DNA of 64,000 nt, from assembly GCF_030053155.1 (NCBI RefSeq), contig NZ_CP125640.1, positions 3,304,001 to 3,368,000 on the forward strand. The letters are read 5' to 3'. Source of the DNA: Rhizobium sp. BT03. GTDB taxonomy: Bacteria; Pseudomonadota; Alphaproteobacteria; Rhizobiales; Rhizobiaceae. The position numbers and the translations under genes were made by a program. Numbering within the stretch: the stretch's first letter is position 1; each line of letters begins with the position of its first letter. Of this stretch, positions 8,344-17,948 are shown in pieces. The notes beneath the pieces are model-generated. The model saw only the letters and a program-made list of their open reading frames with translations, was not told where the DNA came from and did no database searches.

Positions 8344-9123
8344 TCAGGCGATCGCCTGCGCGGGGGTGACCGGCAGCTTGCCGGCGGCGTAGGCGCGGAC
8401 GGCGTCGCCGAAAGCTTCAAATAGCTGGTTCGAAGGCTTGTCGGTTTCGGCCCAGTATTCCGGATGCCATTGCACGCCGATGGCGAAGGCCTTGGCGTCG
8501 ATGACGGAGACCGCCTCCACCGTGCCGTCTTCGGCGATCGCTTCCACCTGCAGGCGCGGCGCGGTCCTGGCGATCGCTTGGCGATGCAGGGAATTCACGC
8601 GAACCTCGCCGGGGCCGAGAATACTTGCGATGCAGGAGCCCTCCTTGACGTGGACGCTCTGGCGGATGGCATACATGCCGTCGCGGTCGACGCCCTCAGG
8701 CCGCCGGTGGTCCGAGATGCCGGGCTGCTCCTGGATCTCGCTTGCCAGCGAACCGCCGAGCGCGACGTTCAGTTCCTGGATGCCGCGGCAGATGGCGAGG
8801 AGCGGGATCGCCCGATCGATGGCGCGGCGGATGAGCGGCAGGCTGGTGGCGTCGCGGGCAGGGTCGAAGGGACCGTCCCTGTCGCTCGCCTCGGCACCGT
8901 AGAGCGAGGGATGCACGTTGCTGGCCGAGCCGGAAACCAGGAGGCCGTCGACGCGGTCGAGGATCGCGTCGCTATCGTAGCCCTCCTCGAAGGCGGGGAT
9001 GATGAAGGCCGTGACGCCGGCCGCGTTCAAGGCGGCACGCAGATATTGATGCTGCACGGCATGCCAGGTCGCGCCGTCGAAGCTGCGGATATCGGCAGGA
9101 ATGGCAACGATCGGTTTCGTCAT
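8344..9123 (-). CDS. Class I glutamine amidotransferase-like gamma-glutamyl hydrolase (PuuD type)
   Basis: A 259-residue peptidase C26 family protein. The nucleophile elbow AICRGIQELNV supplies Cys, and GVQWHPE supplies the His-Glu pair of the triad. In PuuD this activity cleaves gamma-glutamyl-GABA to glutamate and GABA in putrescine degradation. No other puu gene is nearby, so the substrate is inferred from family only. ATG 9123 begins the conserved MTKPIVAIPADIR. The frame upstream is open but not conserved-looking. It converges with the dehydrogenase gene 35 bases away. Confidence 0.85.
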   Translation of the reverse strand: MTKPIVAIPADIRSFDGATWHAVQHQYLRAALNAAGVTAFIIPAFEEGYDSDAILDRVDGLLVSGSASNVHPSLYGAEASDRDGPFDPARDATSLPLIRRAIDRAIPLLAICRGIQELNVALGGSLASEIQEQPGISDHRRPEGVDRDGMYAIRQSVHVKEGSCIASILGPGEVRVNSLHRQAIARTAPRLQVEAIAEDGTVEAVSVIDAKAFAIGVQWHPEYWAETDKPSNQLFEAFGDAVRAYAAGKLPVTPAQAIA

Positions 9124-9377
9124 GGCAACCCCGGTAAAAATCTCTGTGCTTGCTGTTTCTGGCGCCAGAACGGCCCTTAAGTCAACGATTGGCTGTATCC
9201 GGTGGCCAAAATACGGCCGAAGCAGCCCCGCGGTTTCGGGCTCGCCGCTAAGCCGCTGATTTTGAATAGGTGCGCCCGCATTCCCTTGTTGCCGTCTTGA
9301 TGCCAAAGGCTAATAGACTAAAGCTTGAATCGCGGCCCCCGCCATGCTTAGGTTTGCGCCGGCTGCGGGTGGGGTGA

Positions 9378-10523
<1,146 letters not shown>

Positions 10524-10557
10524 GGGCTTCCATCGGCGCATGACACCAACGCATGAC

Positions 10558-10590
10558 AAAACCCCGGATCGCTGATCCGGGGTTTTGTTT
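10558..10590. terminator. Bidirectional intrinsic terminator between the TRAP genes
   Basis: A 13-bp perfect stem, AAAACCCCGGATC paired with GATCCGGGGTTTT, with a three-base loop. T-runs follow on both strands. It lies between the converging ends of the binding-protein gene and the large permease gene and should stop both transcripts. Confidence 0.9.
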
Positions 10591-10611
10591 TGGCCCTGTT
10601 ATTTGACGGGG

Positions 10612-12102
10612 TTATTTGGCGGGAGGCGGCGGTGCTCCCGGCAGGCCGAGCGGCGGCAGGGTCAGGCCGGGGATCTGCGGCGAGCCGTTGCCGCCGCCGC
10701 CCAGCGGCGGCAGGCCGAGCTGGCCGCCGAAGCCCGGGACTTCGATCTTGATCGAGTTCGGGTCGACCTTCGGGCCGTGATCCAGCCAATAGGTCACCGA
10801 TTGCGGCCAGAAGATCACGATCGCCACCAGGATCAGCTGCATGCCGACCCAGGGGAGGGCACCCATGTAGATATCGGATGTCTTGACGTCCTTGCCGGCG
10901 ATCGAGCGCAGATAGAACAGCGCGAAGCCGAAGGGCGGATGCATGAAGCTCGTCTGCATGTTGACGCAGATCAGGACGCCGAACCAGATCAGGTCGATGC
11001 CGAGATGGGAGGCGACGGGGGCAAGCATCGGGATGACGATGAAAGCGATCTCGAAGAAATCGAGGAAGAAGGCGAGCACGAAGATGAAGATATTGACGAA
11101 GATCAGGAAGCCGACCGGGCCGCCGGGAAGGCCAGACAGCATGTGCTCGATCCAGCGCGAGCCGTCCATGCCCTGGAAGACCAGGCTGAAACAGGTGGAG
11201 CCGATCAGGATCATCACCACCATGGAGGTGATGTGGGTGGTCGACGTCATCGCCTCGCGGATCAGCGGCCAGGTGAGGCGGCGATTGAGGGCCGCGAGCG
11301 CCATGGCGCCGACGACGCCCAGTGCCCCGGCTTCGGTCGGGGTTGCAAGGCCCATGAAGATCGTGCCGAGCACCAGGAAGATCAGCACGATCGAGGGCAC
11401 CATGCCCATCAGCACCTTGGCGAGCAGCGCCCAGTTGAAGTCGCCGCGCACTTCCTTCGGCAGCGGCGGCATCGATTTCGGCCGGATGACCGACATCACC
11501 AGGATGAAGAGCACGAAGATCGTCACCTGCAGGATCGAGGGGCCGATCGCGCCGAGATACATGTCACCGACCGACCTGCCGAGCTGGTCGGCGAGAACGA
11601 CGAGCACGAGCGAGGGCGGGATCACCTGGGTGATGGTGCCCGAGGCGGCGATGACGCCGGTGGCAAGGCGCGGGCTGTAGCCGTAGCGCAGCATGATCGG
11701 CAGGGAGATCACGCCCATGGTGATGACGGAGGCAGCCACGGTGCCGGTGATCGCGCCGAGAACCGCGCCGACGAGGATGACGGCATAGGCAAGGCCGCCC
11801 GGTATGCCACCGAAGAGTTTGCCGGTGCCTTCGAGCAGGTCTTCGGCCAGCCCGCAGCGCTCCAGCACCGCGCCCATGAAGGTGAAGAAGGGGATGGCGA
11901 GCAGCAGGTCGTTGGAAAGGATGCCGAAGAAGCGCAGTGGCAGCGCCTGCAGGAAGACTTCGCCGAAATGGCCGGTGGCGATGCCGATGATGCCGAAAAA
12001 CAGGCCGACGGCGGCCAGCGAAAAGGCGACCGGAAAGCCGTAGAGCATGAAGATGACCATGCCCAGAAACATCGCCGGCGGGATGATACCGAAATCAAAC
12101 AA
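10612..12102 (-). CDS. TRAP transporter large permease subunit (DctM)
   Basis: A 496-residue inner-membrane protein with about 12 hydrophobic segments of the DctM family. It drives sodium- or proton-coupled uptake of the acid delivered by the binding protein. It starts at ATG 12102, 21 bases after the small-subunit stop. The C-terminus carries an uncommon Gly/Pro-rich extension of about 50 residues (GLPPLGGGGNGSPQIP, ending GAPPPPAK) beyond the last membrane segment, not part of the core fold. Confidence 0.93.
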   Translation of the reverse strand: MFDFGIIPPAMFLGMVIFMLYGFPVAFSLAAVGLFFGIIGIATGHFGEVFLQALPLRFFGILSNDLLLAIPFFTFMGAVLERCGLAEDLLEGTGKLFGGIPGGLAYAVILVGAVLGAITGTVAASVITMGVISLPIMLRYGYSPRLATGVIAASGTITQVIPPSLVLVVLADQLGRSVGDMYLGAIGPSILQVTIFVLFILVMSVIRPKSMPPLPKEVRGDFNWALLAKVLMGMVPSIVLIFLVLGTIFMGLATPTEAGALGVVGAMALAALNRRLTWPLIREAMTSTTHITSMVVMILIGSTCFSLVFQGMDGSRWIEHMLSGLPGGPVGFLIFVNIFIFVLAFFLDFFEIAFIVIPMLAPVASHLGIDLIWFGVLICVNMQTSFMHPPFGFALFYLRSIAGKDVKTSDIYMGALPWVGMQLILVAIVIFWPQSVTYWLDHGPKVDPNSIKIEVPGFGGQLGLPPLGGGGNGSPQIPGLTLPPLGLPGAPPPPAK

Positions 12103-12123
12103 ATCCGTTTCTCCCCGGGAGCG

Positions 12124-12663
12124 CTATTGCAGCGGCTTTTCGTATGTGGTGTCGATCTTGATGTGGCCGGTCAGGGCGGCGATCCGCTTGATCAGCTCGG
12201 AAACACCCTGAAGGGAGAGCAATGCGAAACCGGCGACGAGGACCAGCTTGACGGGCCAGCGGATCAGCCCGCCGGCATTGCCCGATATTTCGCCCTGCTG
12301 ATAGGACAGCGTGAAGAAGGGCCAGCAGATCCAGGTGAGGAAGATGCAAACCGGGATGAGAAAGACGATGAGGCCGACGATGTCGATCCAGATCTTCGCT
12401 TTGTCGGAAACCGCACCATAGATCAGGTCGACGCGGACATGCTCGTTGTTGCGTAGCGCATGCGAGGCGCCGAGCATGACGACGAAGGCGAAGAGATACC
12501 ACTGGATCTCGAGCCAGCCGTTCGAACTGTAATTGAAGGCGTAGCGGACGATGGCGTTTCCGGCGCTGATCAGACAGCAGAACAGCACCATATATTCGGA
12601 AAGTTTGCCCATGATCCGACTGACCGAATCGATCAGCCGGCTTGCCGCCAGAAATCCCGACAT
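12124..12663 (-). CDS. TRAP transporter small permease subunit (DctQ)
   Basis: A 179-residue four-helix membrane protein (hydrophobic blocks near residues 20-45, 55-75, 95-120 and 140-160). It has the DctQ hallmark LEIQWYLFAFVVMLGASHAL and the following NNEHVRVDLIYG. It forms the permease with DctM. The frame is open upstream, but ATG 12663 after AAGGGAAACG starts the conserved part. The unit dctQM is transcribed away from the GGDEF/EAL gene. Confidence 0.9.
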   Translation of the reverse strand: MSGFLAASRLIDSVSRIMGKLSEYMVLFCCLISAGNAIVRYAFNYSSNGWLEIQWYLFAFVVMLGASHALRNNEHVRVDLIYGAVSDKAKIWIDIVGLIVFLIPVCIFLTWICWPFFTLSYQQGEISGNAGGLIRWPVKLVLVAGFALLSLQGVSELIKRIAALTGHIKIDTTYEKPLQ

Positions 12664-12990
12664 TCGTTTCCCTTGTTCTTGCTCTGCCGTTTTTCCGGCA
12701 GCTTTCCCTCTTGCAATCGATGTAGACCACGGCCTTCGAAATTGGAAGGATAAATGCCTCGGCTTGGAGTATAGTCTTAGATGGCGTGACCCGGCCGCGT
12801 GGCCGTGTAATAAATCAACAACCCAGGCGTGGATAAAAAATTTCAATAATCTCGCCAAGAGGATGCATTAACGCGCGTAAGCTGTGCGGTTCATCCTCTG
12901 GTTTTAGAAAATTTGACCAAATGTTTGATTCCATTGAAATCAATTTTTAAAGGGTTGGGCTTAGAATTCCCGCGCACAGGGAAAGTGTGG
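12664..12990. promoter_or_regulatory. Divergent control region with a 19-bp dyad
   Basis: 327 bases without a credible gene between dctQ (minus) and the GGDEF/EAL gene (plus). It contains an almost perfect 19-bp inverted repeat at 12925-12943, left arm TTGATTCCA and right arm TGAAATCAA, about 50 bases before the GGDEF/EAL start. The outer TTGAT/ATCAA half-sites resemble FNR/FixK sites, but the spacing is nine rather than four bases, so another dimeric regulator is likelier. A TTGACC at 12913 could be a -35. Confidence 0.45.
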
Positions 12991-15294
12991 ATGAAGCCAG
13001 ATAACCCGAACAGGGTCCCTTTAGATGTGTATCTGTCGTTTGTGAGTTCCCTTTCCGGGAACCGCATGACGCTTCTTGCCGGCGTCATCGTGCATGTCGC
13101 GACGTGCCTTGCCGTTGCCGCCAAGACCCAGTCCTTCGTCTACATCCTGCTGGCCGCTGCCTTCCTCCTGGTCTTCTGCATTCGCATGTTCATCTTCCGG
13201 CAGTTCGATCGGGTCGACAAGGAGAGCCTGTCGCACGCCGGAATTGAGCGTTGGGAGCGGATCCTGGTTGCCGGTGCGGCCTGCACCACGGCGCTGCTCG
13301 GCCTTGCCAGCGGCTACGCCATCTTCGTCGTGCACGATTCCTTTGCCGAACTTGCCTGCATCGCCGTCACCATGGCGACCATGGTTTCCGTCGTCGGCCG
13401 CAATTACGGTTCGCGGCTGGCGGTCGACCTGCAGACCTTCTCCTGCTGTCTGCCGATGATCGTCTGCAGCCTGATGGCGCTGGATTTCTATCGCGGCCTG
13501 CTGTCGATCTTCCTCATTCCCTTCTGGCTGACGACGCGGGCGATGGCGAACGGCGTGCGCGAGTTCCTCTATGAGAATGTCATCGCGCGCCGGGAAATCA
13601 CCATCATCGCCGACCGCTTCGATACGGCGCTGAACAACATGCCGCATGGCCTGGTCATGGTCGATGCCGAAAACCGTATCCAGGTCGTCAATCGCAAGGC
13701 CTGCGAGCTTCTGAAGATCGGTGCGCCGGAGCGGCTGAAAGACCGCGATCTCGGCGCCGTGCTGCGCTACGGCGCGCGCTACAGCTTCATGGACGCCTCG
13801 CAGCCGGAGCTCATCCTGCGCCAGCTCACCCAGGTCGCCGAAGGCAACCTGTCGCGCACGCTCGTTCATTTTCCCGAGGGTCTGTCGCTGGAATTCTCCG
13901 CCAGCCGAAGGGCCGATGGCGGCGCCGTGCTGATCTTCGAGGACGTGTCGAGCCGGGTGAAGGCGGAGCAGAAGATCATGCACATGGTCCGCTTCGATGC
14001 GCTGACCGGCCTGCCGAACCGGGAATATTTCGGGCAGCTGGTGCAGGAGTATCTCGCCAAACATCCGAGAAAGAACGGACCGCTCGGCTTCATGGTGCTC
14101 GATATCGACGAATTCAAACATGTCAACGACATGCGCGGCCATGTCACCGGCGATCATCTGCTCTGCGCTATCGCCGCCCGCATCAAGCAGGCCTCCGGCA
14201 ACGCCATTCTCGGCCGGCTGATGGGCGACCAGTTCATCCTGTTCTTCCCGCATGCGAGGGAGCCGGCCTCGCTCGACATCGAGATCCGCCGCGTGCACGC
14301 CGCGATCCAGGGTCACTACGAGGTCGATGAACTGACCTTCCTCGTTTCGCTCAGCGCCGGCTACGCCATCCTCGAAAGCACCGCCTTCGCCATGGACGAA
14401 TGGAGCGTCAAGGCGGATCTTGCCCTGTTCGAAAGCAAGTCGCGCTTCAAGGGCGGCATCTCCGGCTTCGAGCGGGAGATGGACGGCCGCTACATCGAGC
14501 AGCAGAAGCTGAAGGCGGATCTGCGCGAGGCGGTTTCGGCCAAGGCGCTGCATCTGGTCTTCCAGCCGATGTTCCGGGCCGACGGTTCGCGGATCGAATG
14601 CGCCGAGGCCTTAGCGCGCTGGGTGCATCCGGAGAAGGGCTCGATCCCGCCCGATGTCTTCATCCGGCTCGCCGAGGATATGGGCATCATTTCCGATATC
14701 ACCCGCTTCGTCCTGTTCAAGGCCTGCAGCGAATGCATGAACTGGCCGGACCATATCGCCGTCTCGGTCAACCTCTCGGCGCGGGATCTCAGGGATGCCG
14801 ACATTCTTCAGGTGGTCGCCGATGCGCTTGCCAATTCCGGGCTCGACGCGGCGCGGCTGCATCTCGAAGTCACGGAAAGCTGCCTGATCGACGAGCCGGC
14901 GGCCGTGCGCGCCATCCTGGCCGAACTCAGGGCCCGCGGCATCACCATCGCTATCGACGATTTCGGGACCGGCTTCTCCAGCCTCAGCTATCTCGACACG
15001 CTGCCGCTTGATATCGTCAAGATCGATCGCTCCTTCGTCCGCAATATCGTCGAGGACACCCGCCGCCTCAAACTCCTGCGCGGCACGGTCCACCTCGCCC
15101 GCGAACTGGGGCTGAAGATCGTCATCGAGGGTGTCGAGACCGAGGAGCAGCTCGCTCTGCTCAATAAACACCGCAGCACCGATCTCGTGCAAGGCTATGT
15201 TTTCTCGCAGCCGGTGCCTTCCCTGAATATCCCGCTGTTGCAGCAAGGCATCGGCCGCCGTCCCGTTCAGCGCCGGCGCAACAAGGTCGCCTGA
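12991..15294 (+). CDS. Membrane GGDEF/EAL protein, probable c-di-GMP phosphodiesterase
   Basis: 767 residues from ATG 12991 (GGGAAAG upstream). An earlier in-frame ATG at 12913 would add 26 residues. Order: four to five N-terminal membrane helices (about 20-190), a PAS-like region (about 210-330), GGDEF (about 335-490) and EAL (about 510-755). The GGDEF signature is degraded to MGDQF (14221-14235), so it should not synthesise c-di-GMP, though it could bind GTP as a regulatory domain. The EAL domain keeps EAL (14605-14613), NLSARDL, LEVTES, DDFGTGFSS and the late EGVET glutamate, so hydrolysis to pGpG is expected. Next comes a FeeM/LuxI-like gene on the same strand. Confidence 0.92.
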   Translation: MKPDNPNRVPLDVYLSFVSSLSGNRMTLLAGVIVHVATCLAVAAKTQSFVYILLAAAFLLVFCIRMFIFRQFDRVDKESLSHAGIERWERILVAGAACTTALLGLASGYAIFVVHDSFAELACIAVTMATMVSVVGRNYGSRLAVDLQTFSCCLPMIVCSLMALDFYRGLLSIFLIPFWLTTRAMANGVREFLYENVIARREITIIADRFDTALNNMPHGLVMVDAENRIQVVNRKACELLKIGAPERLKDRDLGAVLRYGARYSFMDASQPELILRQLTQVAEGNLSRTLVHFPEGLSLEFSASRRADGGAVLIFEDVSSRVKAEQKIMHMVRFDALTGLPNREYFGQLVQEYLAKHPRKNGPLGFMVLDIDEFKHVNDMRGHVTGDHLLCAIAARIKQASGNAILGRLMGDQFILFFPHAREPASLDIEIRRVHAAIQGHYEVDELTFLVSLSAGYAILESTAFAMDEWSVKADLALFESKSRFKGGISGFEREMDGRYIEQQKLKADLREAVSAKALHLVFQPMFRADGSRIECAEALARWVHPEKGSIPPDVFIRLAEDMGIISDITRFVLFKACSECMNWPDHIAVSVNLSARDLRDADILQVVADALANSGLDAARLHLEVTESCLIDEPAAVRAILAELRARGITIAIDDFGTGFSSLSYLDTLPLDIVKIDRSFVRNIVEDTRRLKLLRGTVHLARELGLKIVIEGVETEEQLALLNKHRSTDLVQGYVFSQPVPSLNIPLLQQGIGRRPVQRRRNKVA

Positions 15295-15338
15295 GCGCTC
15301 CGCATCGGCCGCCTCTCCTCTGACAATTCTCCCCGGCG

Positions 15339-15422
15339 TTAACCTTAATACTTTATAAACGGCCCGAATTATCGGATTTCCTTGCCTAAATTGCGCCGGC
15401 ATATGATTAATGATCCGTTAAC
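15339..15422 (+). promoter_or_regulatory. CtrA box and half-site upstream of the FeeM/LuxI-like gene
   Basis: TTAA-TGATCCG-TTAAC at 15407-15422 is a perfect fit to the alphaproteobacterial CtrA consensus TTAA-N7-TTAAC. A TTAACC half-site lies at 15339-15344, followed by an AT-rich stretch. The full site ends 15 bases before the ATG, so CtrA binding there would be expected to block transcription or initiation rather than act from a normal activating position, unless the true start is further in. Confidence 0.6.
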
Positions 15423-15437
15423 GAGCGGATCGAGAAA

Positions 15438-16190
15438 ATGTCAGAGACACTGTTCAAGCGTAGCGATTTCAGCGCGAAAATTTTGGAAGTTTTGGATCAT
15501 GTCGAGTATCGCCGCGTCGAAAGCAGCGAAGACATGGAGCAGGTGGAACGCCTGCGCTACAAGGCCTACAAGGCCCACGACGTGCTCGCGCTCGCCCCGA
15601 AGGGACTGCTTGACGACAGCGATTTCGACAGTCACGCCTATATCTTCGGCCTGTATTATTATGGGGAACTGGTCAGCACCATCCGGGTTCATTATGTGAC
15701 ACCGGAGCATCGCCTCAGCCAATCCGGCGGCGCCTTTCCCGAGGCGATGGACGAGCTTCTGGATGCGGGGCTGACGCTGATCGATCCGGCGCGTTTCGCG
15801 GCCGACCCCGAACTCACCGCCGATCTGCCCTGGGTTCCCTATCTGACGCTGCGGCCGACCATCGTGGCGGCGGCCTATTTCCGCGCGGACCGCGTTCTCC
15901 AGTTCGTTCGGCCGCCGCATGCGGCCTTCTACAAGCGGGTCTTTTATGCCGACACGGTCGTGCCCGGCCGGCTGGCGAAGAATTACGGGATCGACATGAC
16001 GCTGATGGCGACGAATGTGATCGAGGTCGGGCGCAAGCTGCTGACGCGTTATCCCTTTTTCATCTCCAGCGCCAGCGAGCAGCGGATGATGTTTTCGCGC
16101 AATCCCAACGATACATTGCCGCCGCTCACCATCATTCCGACGGCGCGCTTCGTGCCGCAAGGCGAACTCGGCACCGACCTGCCGCTGTGA
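15438..16190 (+). CDS. N-acyl amino acid synthase FeeM / LuxI-like acyltransferase-fold protein
   Basis: 250 residues of the acyl-homoserine-lactone-synthase/FeeM-like branch of the GNAT fold. The N-terminal third shows the LuxI-like order: RLRYKAYKAHDVL, then DDSDFDSHAYIFGLYYYGEL, then VSTIRVHYV. That is an acidic D-x-D-F-D patch followed by a conserved Arg, as in LuxI and FeeM. It may transfer an acyl chain from acyl-ACP to an amine, making a long-chain N-acyl amino acid or lactone-like signal. No LuxR-type gene is adjacent, so classical quorum sensing is not supported. No signal peptide is seen. The position after a c-di-GMP phosphodiesterase and a CtrA box suggests a cell-cycle or envelope role. 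Confidence 0.7.
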   Translation: MSETLFKRSDFSAKILEVLDHVEYRRVESSEDMEQVERLRYKAYKAHDVLALAPKGLLDDSDFDSHAYIFGLYYYGELVSTIRVHYVTPEHRLSQSGGAFPEAMDELLDAGLTLIDPARFAADPELTADLPWVPYLTLRPTIVAAAYFRADRVLQFVRPPHAAFYKRVFYADTVVPGRLAKNYGIDMTLMATNVIEVGRKLLTRYPFFISSASEQRMMFSRNPNDTLPPLTIIPTARFVPQGELGTDLPL

Positions 16191-16296
16191 TCGCGCTGCC
16201 GCGCGCTTGAGGCCTGTTCCAGCCCCCGGACATGGCGGTTATCAAGCGCGTCTGCGGCATTCTCATGCATTGCGCTTTCGCCTGTCATTGTGTAAT

Positions 16297-16334
16297 CCCT
16301 GCAGGCAGGGACTTCCCGCGCCTGAGCGCGGGAA
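16297..16334 (+). promoter_or_regulatory. Tandem hairpins before cytochrome aa3 subunit IV
   Basis: Two adjacent stems: CCCTG/CAGGG (16297-16310) and a stronger 9-bp TTCCCGCGC/GCGCGGGAA with a CTGA loop (16313-16334), which ends about 37 bases before the ATG. There is no T-run, so it is probably a leader structure, or a terminator of the upstream gene without a clear tail. Confidence 0.4.
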
Positions 16335-16371
16335 TCAAGCAGCGCAGAGGCATTTCAGGGAGACGATATTT

Positions 16372-16596
16372 ATGGCCGAACATCATACCGGACCGGTCGA
16401 GACCGGGGCACCGATGGATTACAAGGAACATGAAAAGACCTACGACATGTTCATCGCCGCCACGAAATACGGCTCGATGCTTCTCGTCGTCCTCCTGCTT
16501 GCGATGACCGCCGGTTTCTTCGGCGGGGCCGGCCTTCTCGGCGGCCTGTTCGTCTTCATCATTCTTCTTGCTGCCGGCGTCTTCCTCGTCCGCTGA
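16372..16596 (+). CDS. aa3-type cytochrome c oxidase subunit IV
   Basis: A 74-residue small membrane protein. A hydrophilic N-terminus containing MDYKEHEKTYDMF is followed by two hydrophobic segments, the pattern of the bacterial aa3 oxidase subunit IV family. It is an accessory subunit of the proton-pumping terminal oxidase. No other cox gene is nearby, which is usual for this subunit in rhizobia. A CAGGGAG ribosome-binding site precedes ATG 16372. The longer open frame upstream is not conserved-looking. Confidence 0.88.
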   Translation: MAEHHTGPVETGAPMDYKEHEKTYDMFIAATKYGSMLLVVLLLAMTAGFFGGAGLLGGLFVFIILLAAGVFLVR

Positions 16597-16630
16597 TCGC
16601 GGCCGAGGGGAAGGGCTTCGCCGGAGCTTT

Positions 16631-16741
16631 GTGACTGAAGCGCGTCGCGATCGTTCAGATCCGCTGCTCGCGCTTCAGGACTTATTTTCTCGCAGATCGT
16701 TATCGCAGGACCGCCGGACAGTTTTGCGCGACATGCTTTAG
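16631..16741. repeat. Probable rhizobial intergenic palindromic element
   Basis: The gap between subunit IV and pntAA contains GAAGCGC (16637-16643) paired with GCGCTTC (16670-16676), then a second palindromic half ending in CGACATGCTTTA. The layout and ending look like a worn member of the palindromic repeats scattered through Rhizobium intergenic DNA. No second copy of this version is in the window, so the call rests on general resemblance. Confidence 0.35.
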
Positions 16742-16799
16742 GTGCTTGGCCTGCGCAGGGAAGCCTGCGGCGGTCTGGCTGACCCGGAGGAGGGGGCAG

Positions 16800-17948
16800 T
16801 TGGGCAATATCGTTTTCGTTGCTAGGGAAATTGCGGGCGAGGAGACGCGCGTCGCGGCCTCCGCCGAGACTGTGAAAAAAATGAAAAGTTTCGGCTTCGA
16901 CGTCGTCGTCGAAGCCGGTGCCGGTGCGGCGTCGCGCGTTCCGGACAGCGAGTTCGAGGCAGCCGGCGCCAGGATCGGCACTTCTGCCGATGCAGCCTCG
17001 GCCGACGTGGTGCTGAAGGTGCGCCGCCCGACCGGACAGGAAATTTCAGGCTATAAGAGCGGCGCCGTGGTCATCGCCATCATGGATCCCTATGGCAATG
17101 ACGAAGCGATCGCGGCTCTTGCCAGCGCCGGCCTGTCGGCTTTTGCGATGGAACTGATGCCGCGCATTACCCGCGCCCAGTCCATGGACGTGCTTTCGTC
17201 CCAGGCCAATCTCGCCGGCTATCAGGCCGTCATCGAGGCGGCGGCGGTCTATGATCGCGCCATGCCGATGATGATGACGGCGGCCGGCACCGTGCCGGCC
17301 GCCAAGGTTTTCGTCATGGGCGCCGGCGTCGCCGGTCTTCAGGCGATCGCCACGGCGCGGCGTCTGGGCGCTGCGGTCTCGGCCACCGACGTGCGCCCGG
17401 CCGCCAAGGAGCAGGTCGCCTCGCTCGGGGCCAAGTTCATCGCCGTCGAGGACGAGGAGTTCAAGGCGGCGGAAACGGCCGGCGGCTATGCCAAGGAAAT
17501 GTCCGCCGACTATCAGAGCAAGCAGGCCGCACTCGTGGCCGAACATATCGCCAAGCAGGACATCGTCATCACCACCGCGCTGATCCCCGGCCGCGCGGCG
17601 CCGCGGCTCGTTTCGCGCGCCATGCTCGCCGCGATGAAACCGGGCGCGGTCGCCGTCGACCTTGCGGTCGAGCGCGGCGGCAATATCGAGGGCGTCGTCG
17701 CCGGCGAGATCGCCGATGTCGACGGCGTCAAGGTGATCGGTTTCGCCAATATGCCGGGCCGGGTCGCGGCCAGCGCCTCGGCGCTCTACGCCAAGAACCT
17801 CGTCACCTTCCTGGAGACCATGGTCAACAAGGAAAGCCGGAGCGTCGTCGTCAACCTCGACGACGAGCTCGTCAAGGCGACGATGCTGACCTATGCCGGC
17901 GACGTGGTTCATCCCGCCTTCGGCGGTGCGAAGAAGGGAGATCTGTGA
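16800..17948 (+). CDS. pntAA: Proton-translocating NAD(P) transhydrogenase, alpha-1 subunit
   Basis: The soluble NAD(H)-binding part (dI) of the transhydrogenase that uses the proton gradient to make NADPH from NADH and NADP. 382 residues, with the Rossmann stretch MGAGVAGLQAIATARRLGAA and the family segment MLAAMKPGAVAVDLAVERGG. The start is a rare TTG at 16800. A very strong GGAGGAGGGGG ribosome-binding site lies six bases upstream, and the protein then begins with the expected MGNIVFVAREIAGEETRVA. The longer frame from 16746 lacks such support. The split alphas (AA, AB) followed by B is the alphaproteobacterial arrangement. Confidence 0.93.
   Translation: MGNIVFVAREIAGEETRVAASAETVKKMKSFGFDVVVEAGAGAASRVPDSEFEAAGARIGTSADAASADVVLKVRRPTGQEISGYKSGAVVIAIMDPYGNDEAIAALASAGLSAFAMELMPRITRAQSMDVLSSQANLAGYQAVIEAAAVYDRAMPMMMTAAGTVPAAKVFVMGAGVAGLQAIATARRLGAAVSATDVRPAAKEQVASLGAKFIAVEDEEFKAAETAGGYAKEMSADYQSKQAALVAEHIAKQDIVITTALIPGRAAPRLVSRAMLAAMKPGAVAVDLAVERGGNIEGVVAGEIADVDGVKVIGFANMPGRVAASASALYAKNLVTFLETMVNKESRSVVVNLDDELVKATMLTYAGDVVHPAFGGAKKGDL

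Noticed and set aside
10585..12456. A 623-codon plus-strand frame opposite the TRAP permease
   Set aside because: Its Asp/Glu/His/Arg-rich composition is the antisense of membrane-protein codons. No domain is recognised.
12925..12943. FNR/FixK box
   Set aside because: The half-sites fit but the spacing is nine bases instead of four. Kept only as an unnamed dyad.
15438..16190. Classical luxI quorum-sensing gene
   Set aside because: No luxR-type gene is nearby and the sequence fits the FeeM-like branch better than LuxI proper.
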